Source: Phialophora verrucosa
Taxonomy: Eukaryota > Ascomycota > Eurotiomycetes > Chaetothyriales > Herpotrichiellaceae
DNA length: 64,000 nt
Direction of reading: 5' to 3'
NCBI GenBank assembly: GCA_002099365.1
Contig: MSED01000008.1
Location: 1,178,001-1,242,000 of the forward strand
The stretch's first letter is position 1. The number at the start of each line of letters is the position of its first letter. This document shows, piece by piece, positions 37,150-47,756 of this stretch. Made by a program: the position numbers and the translations under genes. The notes below the pieces were generated by a model. It worked only from the letters and a program-made list of their open reading frames with translations, searched no databases and was not told the origin of the DNA.

Positions 37150-38867
37150 ATGGCAGACTCGGCTCCACACATGCCCATCACCACCCTGGGCGGCCCAGCC
37201 ACCATCCTGGCGACAGGCATCTTCGTGACGAGCGTCCTAGTCTTTGCATTCCGAGCATGGTATGGGCACGGGGGAAACTTGATTTCGAGAACTGAATCTG
37301 CAGCCTTGCATGGCCGTGGCACTGATCCTGGACCATACCCCCGGGCGAAGCTGGCTGAGCTGGAACTAGAAGTGGGAGACGTGGACAACGGTGTCGGCTC
37401 GGTCAAGAGACTATCCGACCTTCCTGAGGGCTGGTGGACAGCCGGCGAGGTCTTGGACGTCGAGAAGCGAGCCATTTTCGCACAGGTACGAGGATCTCTA
37501 CTCCGGCAGAGTTCGACACCGTTGCATCATGCTGCTTCATTGCCGCAAGCGTATGCAGCTGCAGTCCTGAGAGAGCCGAGAGTCGAGACCAAGAAGTTAT
37601 GCTTATATGTGTTAGATGCCTCTCGCCGTCGCACACGCCGGACAGTTCCTGGCCGCGGGCACATACCGCGTGGTCTCGCACGCGTCCGGCGTGCCGCTGT
37701 TCCTGGTGCTCGGCAAGGACGGCGTGTTGCGCTGTTTCCACAACGTGTGTCGCCACCGCGCGTACCCGGTCGTGTCGACCAAGCCCGCAGGATGCACCCC
37801 TATGCTGGCCTGCCGCTACCACGGCTGGACGTACGACCTCGCGGGCAACCTGCTCAAGGCGCCCAAGTTCGATGCTGTGCAGTCCTTTCGTAAGGATCAG
37901 AACTCTTTGTTTCCTGTGCATGTCACGGTTGATGACGGTGGGGTCGTATATGTCGATCTCAGTCGGGAGGTCAAGGCTGGACCTAGACCTGGACCTGATA
38001 CTGTTTCTGCCGTCGGTCCCAGTCCAGTCGTCGATGTCAAAAGGTTCGCCAATACCTGCGTCGATACCTGGGACATCGAGGGCGCTTTTAATTGGAAACT
38101 GGCCGGTAAGGATCTGAAGCCTAGTCTTGCCTCCGCGACATGGCATGCCGTGGCATCTAGACGCTTTCGATCGATGTGGCTAACCGAGCCTCCAGAATAT
38201 TCCGACGCCTTCACTCTCGAGAGCTTTCCTCTCAGCACCACCGGGAAGCATTCGGTCTTGTCACACTGTATCGCCCTGCCAGAGGTCGGCGCTTCCTTGT
38301 TGATCACAACCTGTCCGACCACAGCCGGCAGTTGCACGCTGCGGTGCACGCTGTCCAAGCCATCAGCGAGCACCACATCGATTTCGCCGTCGGTGCTTGC
38401 GTCGATCAGGGCGGACGTAGCCAAGTGTGTTGCGTCCCTGGAGAGACTTCAGCTCCAAGTCAATGAGGCTGCCTCCGTGTGAGTCTACTCCCCACTCCCA
38501 ACAGCTGGAAAATTGAGCTCGATATATCATGTGGCGTGCATGTTGCTGACAGATGTGACGGTCGAAGAAACACCACCGTCCACGACAGGTTCTTTCTCGA
38601 CAAGCTACGCTCCCACCGCCGTCTTGAACAGGCTGCAGGCCGCAAGGTCTGGCCCGCCACCATGACGACCGACAGCCAGAACAGCGCAAGATTCCACACC
38701 GCCGAGAGTTGTAAGTCGACCCGCGCCGTCCTTTTCCCGACTTTGACCGTGGTGCTAATTCAGTATGGCTCAGTGCGCTTGGAGATCGAGATGAGTGCGA
38801 CGCCGTGTGGGATCGGACCTGGACAGGGCAAGGAATTGTCGTGGTGAATCCGACGACCATAATTTAA
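37150..38867 (+). CDS. Rieske protein with intact [2Fe-2S] site, mononuclear-iron site lost, membrane-anchored
   Basis: Four exons: 37150-37485, 37616-38478, 38589-38710 and 38764-38867; introns 130, 110 and 53 bases; 474 residues. If the last intron is retained, the protein ends at 38847 with a different tail. Unusually for the family, a hydrophobic segment (about residues 12-36, TLGGPATILATGIFVTSVLVFAF) suggests a membrane anchor. A normal N-terminal domain then begins near LPEGWWTAGEVLDVEKRAIF. The Rieske ligands are complete: CRH (157-159) and CRYH (178-181) followed by GW. The catalytic half keeps GAFNWK (268-273), but the DxxxExxHxxxxH block that must follow is replaced by LAGKDLKPSLAS, so the mononuclear-iron ligands are missing. 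The C-terminal FFLDKLRSHRRLEQAAGRKVWPA is family-typical. It may supply electrons to the neighbouring Rieske-less protein, or both may be decaying duplicates. Confidence 0.85.
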
Positions 38868-39496
38868 TCAGCGAGCAGATGTATCAGATATCGTCTTGGG
38901 TCCATCAGATAGAATCACTAAGGCTGAGATGGGACAGCCGGCGGCGATGGGAGGGGTCTCAGGGTTGCTCGAGCAGTCTCCTTACTGTGCATCTGCTCAC
39001 ATGTCAGTCAGTGGGGGCTCGCCCGTGCGCTTTTACAAAACTAACCCTTGCGAACGACTCACCCTCGTCTCACACCCCTCTCACCTTCCCAGTGTTTCGC
39101 CTTATGCTTCTAGGACCTCAACCTCGCCTCTCTGCCGCTAAAACTAGGAATTGAAATTACCTTTGTTGACAGATCCTCTTTCTAGATTCTTAGGCGTTTT
39201 GAGGTTTGTTCCCATGCGTGGCAGGTATGATGTATATGGCTTTCAATATTTGAGTGAACAGCACAAAACCCCAGAAGATGCCGGCCGTTTGGTCGATGAG
39301 ATTTAACGGATCAGCAGCGGCAGAAGAGCCACTCCCAGATTCGCCGTACCAGAACCCAAGAGACGCCAAACTTTGCCTGGCATTAATTAATACACACTGT
39401 TGCTCTTTGCGGTCTTGGTTTGGTTGGCGAGTTCTTGCATTCTCTGTCAACGGCCCGATGCGGGTCGAATGTGTCCAATCTGGACAACCACATCTT
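38868..39496. other. convergent intergenic region
   Basis: 3' flanks of the second Rieske-type gene and of a Zn2Cys6 regulator. No gene seen. Confidence 0.5.
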
Positions 39497-41959
39497 CTAA
39501 AGCGCGAGCATTCCAAGCTCGCCGGTGAAACTGGTCCTTCGATGATGGGTCCGCTCGACCTTTTCAAACGCAGCCTCGACTTGCGCTCTCATGCCGCCCA
39601 GCGCCTCAAACGCGACGCTGTAGTTGCTCAACGCATCCAGCACCCGGGTGAGTCCTGCGAGAAGCTCTTCAAGCCCCTTTTGTGCATCGACGGAAATAAA
39701 GGGGTTGCTGCGATTCCACTCCTGGCTCTTCCGGCATAACATCAGCAGCGCGTAACTGGCCTGCATGGCGCAGCACGCAAATGCCGGCATGGTGCGCGGG
39801 ACGGGCGTCATTGATATCGGCGAAAGGAAAGGTGATGTGAAACCATCCGTGACCTGAGATGGGTTTGGGTACGGAAGGGCTTCGAATGCAAGGCCGATCC
39901 GCAATGCCGATTTCATGCAGATTTTGGCGGATTCCGGACTGCCAAATGGCCCTTTCTCGTCACCGTTTGTTCTGATGCTTGAGGACGTGGGACTTCTGGT
40001 AGAAGAAGTGTTGGATGTTGACGATGGAGATGATTGGTTGACGAGAGTTCCGCTGCAGCACAACTTGGGCGGTTGAATGTCGTCGGGACTGGCCTTTTGC
40101 AGGTCGCAATGCCGCTGTGTGAATATTGGTGCGTCGTGGAACGCACGGTAACGATGCAGCTTGATCCTTGCACTGTTCAGCTTGATCTGAGCCTGGGCTT
40201 TCAGCGAAGTGGCCAGGAGAGCCTCGGATGGGTCAACTCTTGTGGAAACACATGGACCAAGGCCCCAAGAATATCTCTCACCAAGACGATCGAGCTCCCT
40301 GTCGAGGTATTCCATGCGAGCGTGGATGGACGTCAAGTCGGCTTGTGTTTCGATCGCTCTCTTGAGGGCAACCGTATATTGCGTACATTGCAGTATCAGT
40401 TGTTGCGCATCGAGATAACGTGCCCAGGCATCTGCGTCGGCTTGAACAAAGGGCAACGGTGTCCGGAAGCTGCGTCGTTCAATCTGTATGATGGGCGGCT
40501 GGCGCCTGCGATTAGTCTTTTACTCTAGATTGCACTGCTGCACACTGCTTCTTACCAAGCTCGAGACGATCGACCCCTGTAACACAGTCGCATACTAAGA
40601 ATATTCGTCAGCATGATATGTGGACATGTCCAAGAGCTCGACTTACCGTCATCCACCAAGCTCGGCGTCGAGCTTCGCAGAAAATACTGGGCGCGGCTCC
40701 CTCGCTATCCTCCTGGAGCGACAACTGTATCGCGGCATCGTAGGCCTGACTGGCACGATTCCGCATTTTGGCTATGTTTCCCCGTTGCGCATACTCGTAT
40801 ATAGAAAGCACGAGATATGCAAGAAGCCCTTCCAACTCGACCTGACAGTGGGGATGGAAAGCTTCGCGTCGGAAGGAGGACGGTTCCTCGCTGAGGGCTT
40901 CAGAGGGAGACGTAGAGGAAGTCAGCATCTCGGTATCAATTTCAATGGATTCCATTGCAAGCTCTGCCCACATTTGAGCCTTGTGGCGCCTCAACTGGGT
41001 CGAAGGCTCACTTCGCGGATCAGGATCTTGAGGATGAGGTATCAAAGTGAGGATTGCCAGTAGTGCCAATGCTAGAGGCGATGCTGGTTCGAGGTCGCTG
41101 GACTCCACGGGTAAAGGGTCATCAGGGAAAAGGGCTGAGGCGGAAGGTGGTAATACTGGAAAGTAAGAATGGACAAAGATATAGTAGGCATTGAGTCTAT
41201 GTAACACATTTCGTCAGTAAGCAGCCGAACATTAGGAAGAAAATGCCAGGATCATGTAGGCTCAGGACGAAGCGAGACCATGTCCCAATACTAGCTGATC
41301 GAGGATCTTACATTTCTGCATCGCTCCGGTACGCTCGACAAACCGGGTCGGAGGGTTCTGGCGGTGAATTCGAAGCTCGAACATCAGGCGCGTCGCTTGA
41401 CGAATTCCCACCGAACAAATCATCAAATATCCGATCAGTGTCCAATTCTCTGAGTCCAGCTCCCGGAAGGATCATGGGAGCGATCAGATCGTCGAGAAAA
41501 TCGGCATGAAATGCTGGTTGCAGCCCGTTTAGATCAACAACCGACTGTTGCCCCGGTGGGCGCTCTTCAGGAAGCGGCGTGGGCAATTTTGAAATCGCGC
41601 ATTGTCGGGCTGCCCGAGCGGCCTTCTTGCTGAACTGGCGTGGGCCACCACGCTTGCTCTTGGTGTACACACAGGGCTTGCTTTTGTTTGTGCACTGTCA
41701 GTTGAGTGAGTGTTATTTCTTTGGCCAGGCTTCGGGATTCCTACATTCGAGCAGGGCTCTTTCCCGTCACATCTGATTCGCGAACGTCGGCTAGGCGACG
41801 TCAGTCAACGTATTCAGCTTTTTGGATGTGTACGGACGTCGCAATTCCAACGGCAACAAAAGAGCATCCGGAGAGATTCACTGACCAGGAAAGACATGCC
41901 AACTTCACCGGCGGTTTGTCGAGCTTACTGCTGGGACGAGGTCTCCCTGCCATTCCCAT
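39497..41959 (-). CDS. Zn2Cys6 transcription factor
   Basis: Six exons: 41886-41959, 41745-41790, 41312-41694, 40647-41196, 40556-40594 and 39497-40498; introns 95, 50, 115, 52 and 57 bases; 697 residues. Two introns cut the zinc cluster. Joined, they give LACLSCRRSRIRCDG then KEPCSNCTNKSKPCVY, a complete C-x2-C-x6-C-x5-C-x2-C-x6-C motif, followed by the basic KSKRGGPR. The 13-residue exon 5 (YATVLQGSIVSSL) joins exons carrying RRRAWWMT and PPIIQIERRSFRTPLPF, which rebuilds the core of the fungal-specific transcription factor domain. A Gln/Ser-rich segment and a late helical region end the protein. It lies between the Rieske pair and the nitrilase, so control of one or both is possible. Confidence 0.88.
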
Positions 41960-42490
41960 GGAACCACAGCTACGAGTTCTTCGACACGCTGAGTTCTTGC
42001 TGTGACTTGCTCTGAAGAGATGGAGGAAGAAGAGTACGAAAAGTGCTTGCTGACCATCACCTTATCGGCCTGGAATATCGTGGGGCACCATGGCCCGATC
42101 CGGGACGGGATGATAAGGGACAGGCTGATAAGGGAGTCCATGTACCCAGTTAAAGGTCGTTGCGGGGAGATCTGCCTAAGGCTTCGGGGGCCTGCTGGTT
42201 CCGGCGTGGTCGCAAGCTAGACACGCAGCCCCCTTTTGAGGGCAGTATACAGCGGACACATATGCGATAATAAGGCTGCTTAACAGAGTGTACGGCTTGT
42301 GATGGTCATGTTCTGGCGTACAAAACACCTAAAGGCTGAGCTACCCGGGTAATTTGCAAAATCCCCACTCATTTGTCTGGACCATTCATCGGATCTCGCC
42401 ATTCAACTTTACACTCTTACCATCTTTAGTGTTGACGTTCAGAGTGCTATGCCAACGTCAGAAGGATGAGAAGCATAGATTGAGGAATGC
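41960..42490. other. intergenic region, promoter of the Zn2Cys6 gene
   Basis: 531 bases between the start of the regulator and the 3' end of the nitrilase, both on the minus strand. No coding content. Confidence 0.5.
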
Positions 42491-43740
42491 TCACAAGATA
42501 TCAGGTCTGGAGTAGCTGCCAACAGGATCGAAATCCATCTAGAAGAAAGTCAGTGACGCAAGTTTCACGGGGTATGGCGTACATACCCTGGACTCTGTGA
42601 GCTCATCTCTGTTTAATTCAGCATAGACGATGGCGTCTTCATCCCAGACCGGCTGGGCCAGGAACGTGCCAAGTGGACCAACAATGCATGAACCACCATG
42701 GCTCAATATCGCATCGGGCGTCCACTTCGATCCGTCAGGCTGACGGTCGTGGTGGTCGGCGGTAAAGGGTGGATAGTCCTGAGGAAAGTCTGACACTCTA
42801 CAGAACTGATTGACAGAAACTACGAAGCAGCGGCCCTCTTTTGCTATATGTTGCATCGAAGCTATCCAGGTCGGCAGGTCGTCGGCGTTGGGGGCAATGT
42901 ATATCCTGAGAAGCAGTCGAGGGTCAATCGTGAAACTGAAATAAATGCCAACGCAATATCACTTACTCAACATTTTGTTGATAGAGTGCGAGTCGTGCCG
43001 CGGGCACTATCCAGACAGGGGTCAGATCAACAGGGTTTGTGTTCATCATGGCACTGACTGTAATTCTCCCAACATATCAGACCACCAACTTTGCCTAGCT
43101 CTGTGTCGACAACCTTCAGACCATCTCCTGCCCCGCGGCCCCAGACCAGTCGCTCTGCAGCGGTAGGGATCAGCTTTCCGAGTCAGCTTTCCATTTTGAG
43201 TCTCGTCTGCTGCCGACAAATTCGCACCTTTCTATGTGAAGACGCCAAGTCGCCCTTCCGGTCGAGCAGTATGGAGGTACAGTAGAGAGTCCCGCCTTCT
43301 TTCTCGATAATGCCAATGGAAAGAAACACATTATTCTCTTTGGCGACGTCACAGACGATGTTGAACTCGGGGGACGGGATGGCAACTGCGGAGTTATAGT
43401 ACTTTGCAAACCAATTGCGGCCTAGCAAGAAGGTGTTTCATCAGTCCGAGAAAGAAGGAGGAAATGCTCGATCCGTACCTCGAGGCTCTCTAGCGCCGAT
43501 AGTGGCATCGAAGGCATAACGCCATGGGTAAGCAGACAAGAAACCCTCGCTGCGCGAATGAATATATTTTATAGGCTGGTTCATCCATGGACGGAAGACT
43601 TACGGAAAGACAACCAAGTCAGCTCCGGCCTGGGCAGCTTTTGCGGTATACTCGGCTAGTTTGTCGATGCTTTTGGCCAGGTCAAAGGCCACGGGAGCCG
43701 TTTGCACGGCAGCCACCTTGACTATCTTGGAGGGTGACAT
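42491..43740 (-). CDS. nitrilase (carbon-nitrogen hydrolase family)
   Basis: Seven exons: 43604-43740, 43479-43549, 43228-43421, 43059-43173, 42967-43006, 42587-42905 and 42491-42538; introns 54, 57, 54, 52, 61 and 48 bases; 307 residues, a normal length. The catalytic triad is visible: Glu in VVFPEGFLSAYPW, Lys in SSHRKLIPTAAERLVW (rebuilt across the third intron) and Cys in GGLICWENYM. Other family blocks are IVKVAAVQTAPV at the start and ALYQQNVEIYIAPNADD. The CWEN context and the AYPW sequence point to true nitrilases, which turn nitriles into carboxylic acids and ammonia, rather than amidases. Likely cytosolic. The substrate is unknown; neighbouring oxidative and regulator genes suggest a role in using an exogenous or plant-derived compound. 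Confidence 0.93.
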
Positions 43741-44319
43741 GTTGTCCAGAGTTGTAGTGACAGCTCATCTGATTCTCGAGTCATGTCGACTGCAGGGTCG
43801 ACCAGTGATATGGACCTCTCATATGCGTGCAGATTAGCTTCCATGACAGCAATATTAACGTTTAGGAGCGCATAAGCCAATGTCGCGATGCCTTGTCAAC
43901 CAGCGCTCTGCAACCAGCTCTCGGTGTTTGCTTTTCATGGACCAGACACCGAAACCATCCTGGCCAATCTCCAGCGCCAGTGCGGGGCCCCCTCTACCAT
44001 TCCAATCCCCGTAAGCAATGACTGTCGCCTCTCTTGAAGCTTGGAGTAGTCCCCTTGCCTGTGGTAACGCTATGGGAATTGTTTGCGCAATGGGCAGGAA
44101 GATCTTGGGCTTTGCATTAGTCGACAATATCGGTATGTGCATCACGCGTTCAATGCTTAACTGACTTCCAATATGGGTCGACACACGTCTCAAGCAGTGG
44201 TATATGTGGCATTCAATTAAGCACAATAATCCTTCGGTGGCCTTATGTGCTTGGCACAGAGCATCCGTACACTCCCTATCAATTTCATTCCCCAGCTCTC
44301 CATTATCCATCTCCCGACG
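43741..44319. other. no recognised gene; one weak open frame
   Basis: The minus strand has an open frame at 43855-44310 with an ATG near its start (MDNGELGNEIDRE). I recognise no domain in it, and it could be chance or another decayed gene. Confidence 0.3.
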
Positions 44320-44908
44320 CTACACGGCTTCTGAATTGGCATCAGCTTCAATTGCTCGCTTCTTAGCCTTGATAAGGTGGCTGAGGTTGCCTACAGGGAG
44401 TGAGAGTGGGAAGTCCTCGGAGTCAAGTATCAAAGCAGCAAGGATGTACCAGCCAGCAGCGGCCGCGACGAAGCAAGAGGCCCCAGCGGCCTGAAAGTGT
44501 ATCAGCACGCCTCGCTTCAGCAGAGACTTCGAATTCCACTTAGCGTCAAGCAACTGGAGGCCATAGCGGCCTTGCCTGCCGACAAGGACCAGATTGTACC
44601 AATCAAGAGACAGAATGCAAGAGTCAGTCCGAGATGAAATCTTCCGTCGAGACGTACAAGGGGGTTGGAATCGGAAAGGTCTTTCGTAATTCACCCTTGA
44701 CCTTCCGCTTTGGTGCGAGATACAGCTTCGCAAACATCTCAGGGGACATTGAGATGCTTCCATTGGTCGTCATGTGCTTGATTATTGCGTCGCTGGTGAG
44801 ATTGTCGACCATGTCTGAGATGATAGTTCCTGCTAAACTACTGCTGCTTTGATTAGATATGTCTTCTTCGAGTGGCTTTCTGCCAGGGGTGTCGTTGTGC
44901 GATGACAC
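44320..44908 (-). pseudogene. GPR1/FUN34/YaaH acetate transporter remnant
   Basis: The N-terminal cytosolic part of an acetate/ammonium transporter is clear: GSISMSPEMFAKLYLAPKRKVKGELRKTFPIPTPL. The next residues should start helix 1, but the sequence jumps to material like the fifth-sixth helix region (HLGLTLAFCLLIGTIWSLSAGKAAM). After another frame change it ends with the family C-terminus, QAAGASCFVAAAAGWYILAALIL then FPLSLPVGNLSHLIK. About 100 residues with most membrane helices are gone, the upstream frame has no ATG start, and at least one frameshift remains. Intact members sit in the plasma membrane and import acetate. The gene cannot make a working transporter. Confidence 0.82.
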
Positions 44909-45233
44909 GATGAGAACTTGATCGAAACATAGAACAGAATCTCAACAAAACGAACCTGGTGAAGGGCTATGTAGAGTCTTGATGTCCGCGGCGTTACTTC
45001 ACTGTACAACTCAAAAACTCTATCAAAAGATCAACATGAAGATAGTGAACCGGAGATTGAGCCAATGTCAGTCTGCTACAGGGATCCGCTCCATGTGACA
45101 CCGGGCGATGTGTCAATCACCGCACCAGGAGCCGACGGTAGGCCGCTGTTCACAAGATGAGGGAGACATTCAAGGAAACAAGCCAAGATAAACTAGACTT
45201 GAGGGCCTACTGGTGCCATCCTACCTTTGCTTG
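44909..45233. other. short intergenic region
   Basis: 325 bases between the transporter remnant and the 3' end of the aspartokinase gene. Nothing seen. Confidence 0.5.
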
Positions 45234-47141
45234 TCAGTAAAGCCAGGGCCCTAGTGAGATGTCAGAAAGGCCGAAATGCGCGCAAGATGTCCTTACCCTT
45301 GGAAAAGTTGATTTCTTGTTCAAAGTGTGAGGGGATCCGCATGACATTCTTGTGTACCACCTCCATAGCTAGCAATGCTTCTTGTGCCTTCACCACGAAG
45401 CTGTAGTTGGAAAATTAATATGCCGGCCTGCCTGCATCTAGATGGCAATAGGAGCTTACGAAATGTTGATCTCGTTCGAATCTTGACTGATGAGATATAT
45501 ATTGATCTTAGCACTTGCAAGTGCCGAAAATATCTCGGCTGCCAGATATAGATCAGCACACTTGACTTTAGTCAAATTCGTTGAAGACATACCTGCAACG
45601 CCAACCATATTCCTCATCTTATGGCCAACCACTGATACGATAGACAAGTTCCTGGAGACAGATGCGGTCCCAATGTGTTCCAGATCCGCGACGGCTTCCT
45701 CGATAGATAGCTGTTGCGAAGGGTTCGCAGTAGAAACAGCAAGACTCAGAGAATTCATGCTGCTGCTGATCAAGTCTACCGATAGGTCGTGATGTCTGAG
45801 GCTCGAGGAAATTTGATCGAGGAAAAGATGTGGCCTAGCGCTTCGGAAAGACTTGACAGTGATGACTGAGACAGAGTCCTTGACTGTCAATGCTGTTGGA
45901 ACACGCCTCTCTTGCGCTTCGCCATAATATCCATTCGTTCTCATGAATATGGACCTCGGTGTTTGTGCATCATCATCGTCATCCGCTGGACTTGGCGACA
46001 CGCTTGGCCTGAGTGCCGGGGGTGGTAGGCAAGTGTTTAAAGGACCTTGTTCAGGTGATTCTGCAGTTGGGTAAATGATGGTGCCGGTGCCCTCCGGGTT
46101 CATTACGTTCTTTAAGCGAAGTGATATTTGGGAGGCTTTGATCACGTCCATGGTCATCGGGTGGATTACCTATTAACCAAGGATTAGCCAGCAAGATCAT
46201 TATGTTCATGGATGGCCTTTCACCTCGCTTCCATAATATGTAAGCTCGGACGCTTCTTCAGATGTCACTGTAGCAAGCAGCCTTGCAGAAGGGACTTTGC
46301 GTGGATCTGCTGTGAATATGCCATCCACCTCTTTCCAGATTTGAAGCTCCGAAGCGGAAAGACTTATCGCGCAAAGGGCTCCACATAGATCCGAGTAACC
46401 CCTACCCACGCTTGAGACCAGCGAGTCAGGCATCGCGCCGAAGAATCCTGCATTCGTCAATCCCGTGTCAGCAGGGGCGAGAGTCATTGTACCTGTGATG
46501 ACGGGCACTTTGTCGCCACACCGCAGTATCCTCGCTTCGATATCACTAGACAGATTCCTCAAAAAGCTCACAGGGTTACGACTGAAAACTGCCCTCTGAT
46601 CTCGTGTATGTCGCTTGTGAGCGCTCTGAACAACATCATCCAGTAGTACGACCTCTGCAGGAATGCCTTTGCTGTTCAGAGACGCGGAAACAATTCGACA
46701 CGACAACTTCTCGCCCACAGCTAGCACACGATCCTGAGTCCGATCCGATATTTCCCCCACAGTCCACGTCGCTTTTAAAAAGCCGCGGAGCTTTTCGCAG
46801 TCGTTTTCAATATCCTCAATCACACCTTGTAGGCTGTCAATCTTGTTCCCGACAGCACTTCGAACAGCATCCAAGTGGTCGTTTTTGATGGTGTCGATGG
46901 TACTATCAAGGTCTTTGGTGGATGTTTCGCTCGATGTCGCACAGTCAATTGCTTCGAGAAGGAGACTGGTGGTGCCTTTCGCCTTACTCAGACTAGAGCG
47001 TGCAGAACAGATAACAGCGACTCTGCCCGTAAGCAAATATTTTGGGATAATGGTCCCTGTAATGGTATCGAGCAATTTTCCAACACTGGTGCCACCGTAC
47101 TTCTGGACAGTCCAACGAGAATGCTGGGCTATTTCACCCAT
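45234..47141 (-). CDS. aspartokinase (FUB3/HOM3-like)
   Basis: Five exons: 46224-47141, 45593-46169, 45460-45538, 45297-45400 and 45234-45250; introns 54, 54, 59 and 46 bases; 564 residues. The start is the ATG giving MGEIAQHSRW. The kinase domain has VQKYGGTSVGK at the N-terminus, VICSARSSLSKAKGTTSLLL, VGEKLSCRIVS, SVGRGYSDLCGALCA and TYYGSEV-IHPMTM across the first intron. The C-terminal ACT region is recognisable in NMVGVA-AEIFSALASAKINIYLISQDSNEINIS. The second intron is a multiple of three and free of stops. A Ser/Pro/Asp-rich insert separates the two parts. It phosphorylates aspartate, the first step to homoserine, methionine and threonine. It lies beside genes for the next acetylation and sulfhydrylation steps. 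The last 17-base exon (ending GPWLY) is a choice; reading on gives a slightly different tail. Confidence 0.88.
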
Positions 47142-47756
47142 TTGACCACGGTTGACTAAATCAGCTGTGAGCTCCAAATAACAGAGAATCCAGCTTCTGA
47201 CCTCAAGTGCAACTGTTCCAAGAAACGGGTCGCAGCTGCCGAGGCCTTCAGAGTCAATATTTGACTTACAGAGTTATAGTGCCGCTTGCCTAAAGGTGTA
47301 ATCTTGCAAGCTGACCTTTTCTTCTTCTGTTCTCTTTCGGAGTCTGAACCAATCCGCCATTGCAAAAGGAGCATTAACATCCCAAGCCGAAGTGCTATAA
47401 ACGCCGATCGTAAGGTCCAGTGGCCGCAACAACATCTGTGGCGCCTCTGGTAGTGATTTGGCCCGAAGAGCAAACCCCGAGAAAGCGACATCCAACCGCA
47501 CCTCTTGGACACATAATTCGTTTGCGAAGCATGGCGCGTCCCTGGACTCACGATGACACCACTGTATCAGCGTTGCAGTCCTTGAAGATGCGCGGCAGCA
47601 CGAGGCAAAAGAGTGAAGGCAGGTGGAAGAGAAGCTGAGTCATGTTTTGCTATTGAGCCTCATAGAAACAAACAAGGCACACCTTTACTACAGGCCAGCC
47701 GTAGGAGCTCGACCGTAGGAGCCTTTCCAATGCTAGACGAATCCACCTTTTTCCCG
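47142..47756. promoter_or_regulatory. upstream region of the aspartokinase gene
   Basis: 615 bases between two minus-strand genes. It holds the aspartokinase promoter and the 3' flank of the acetyltransferase. Open frames here have no recognisable content. Confidence 0.45.
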
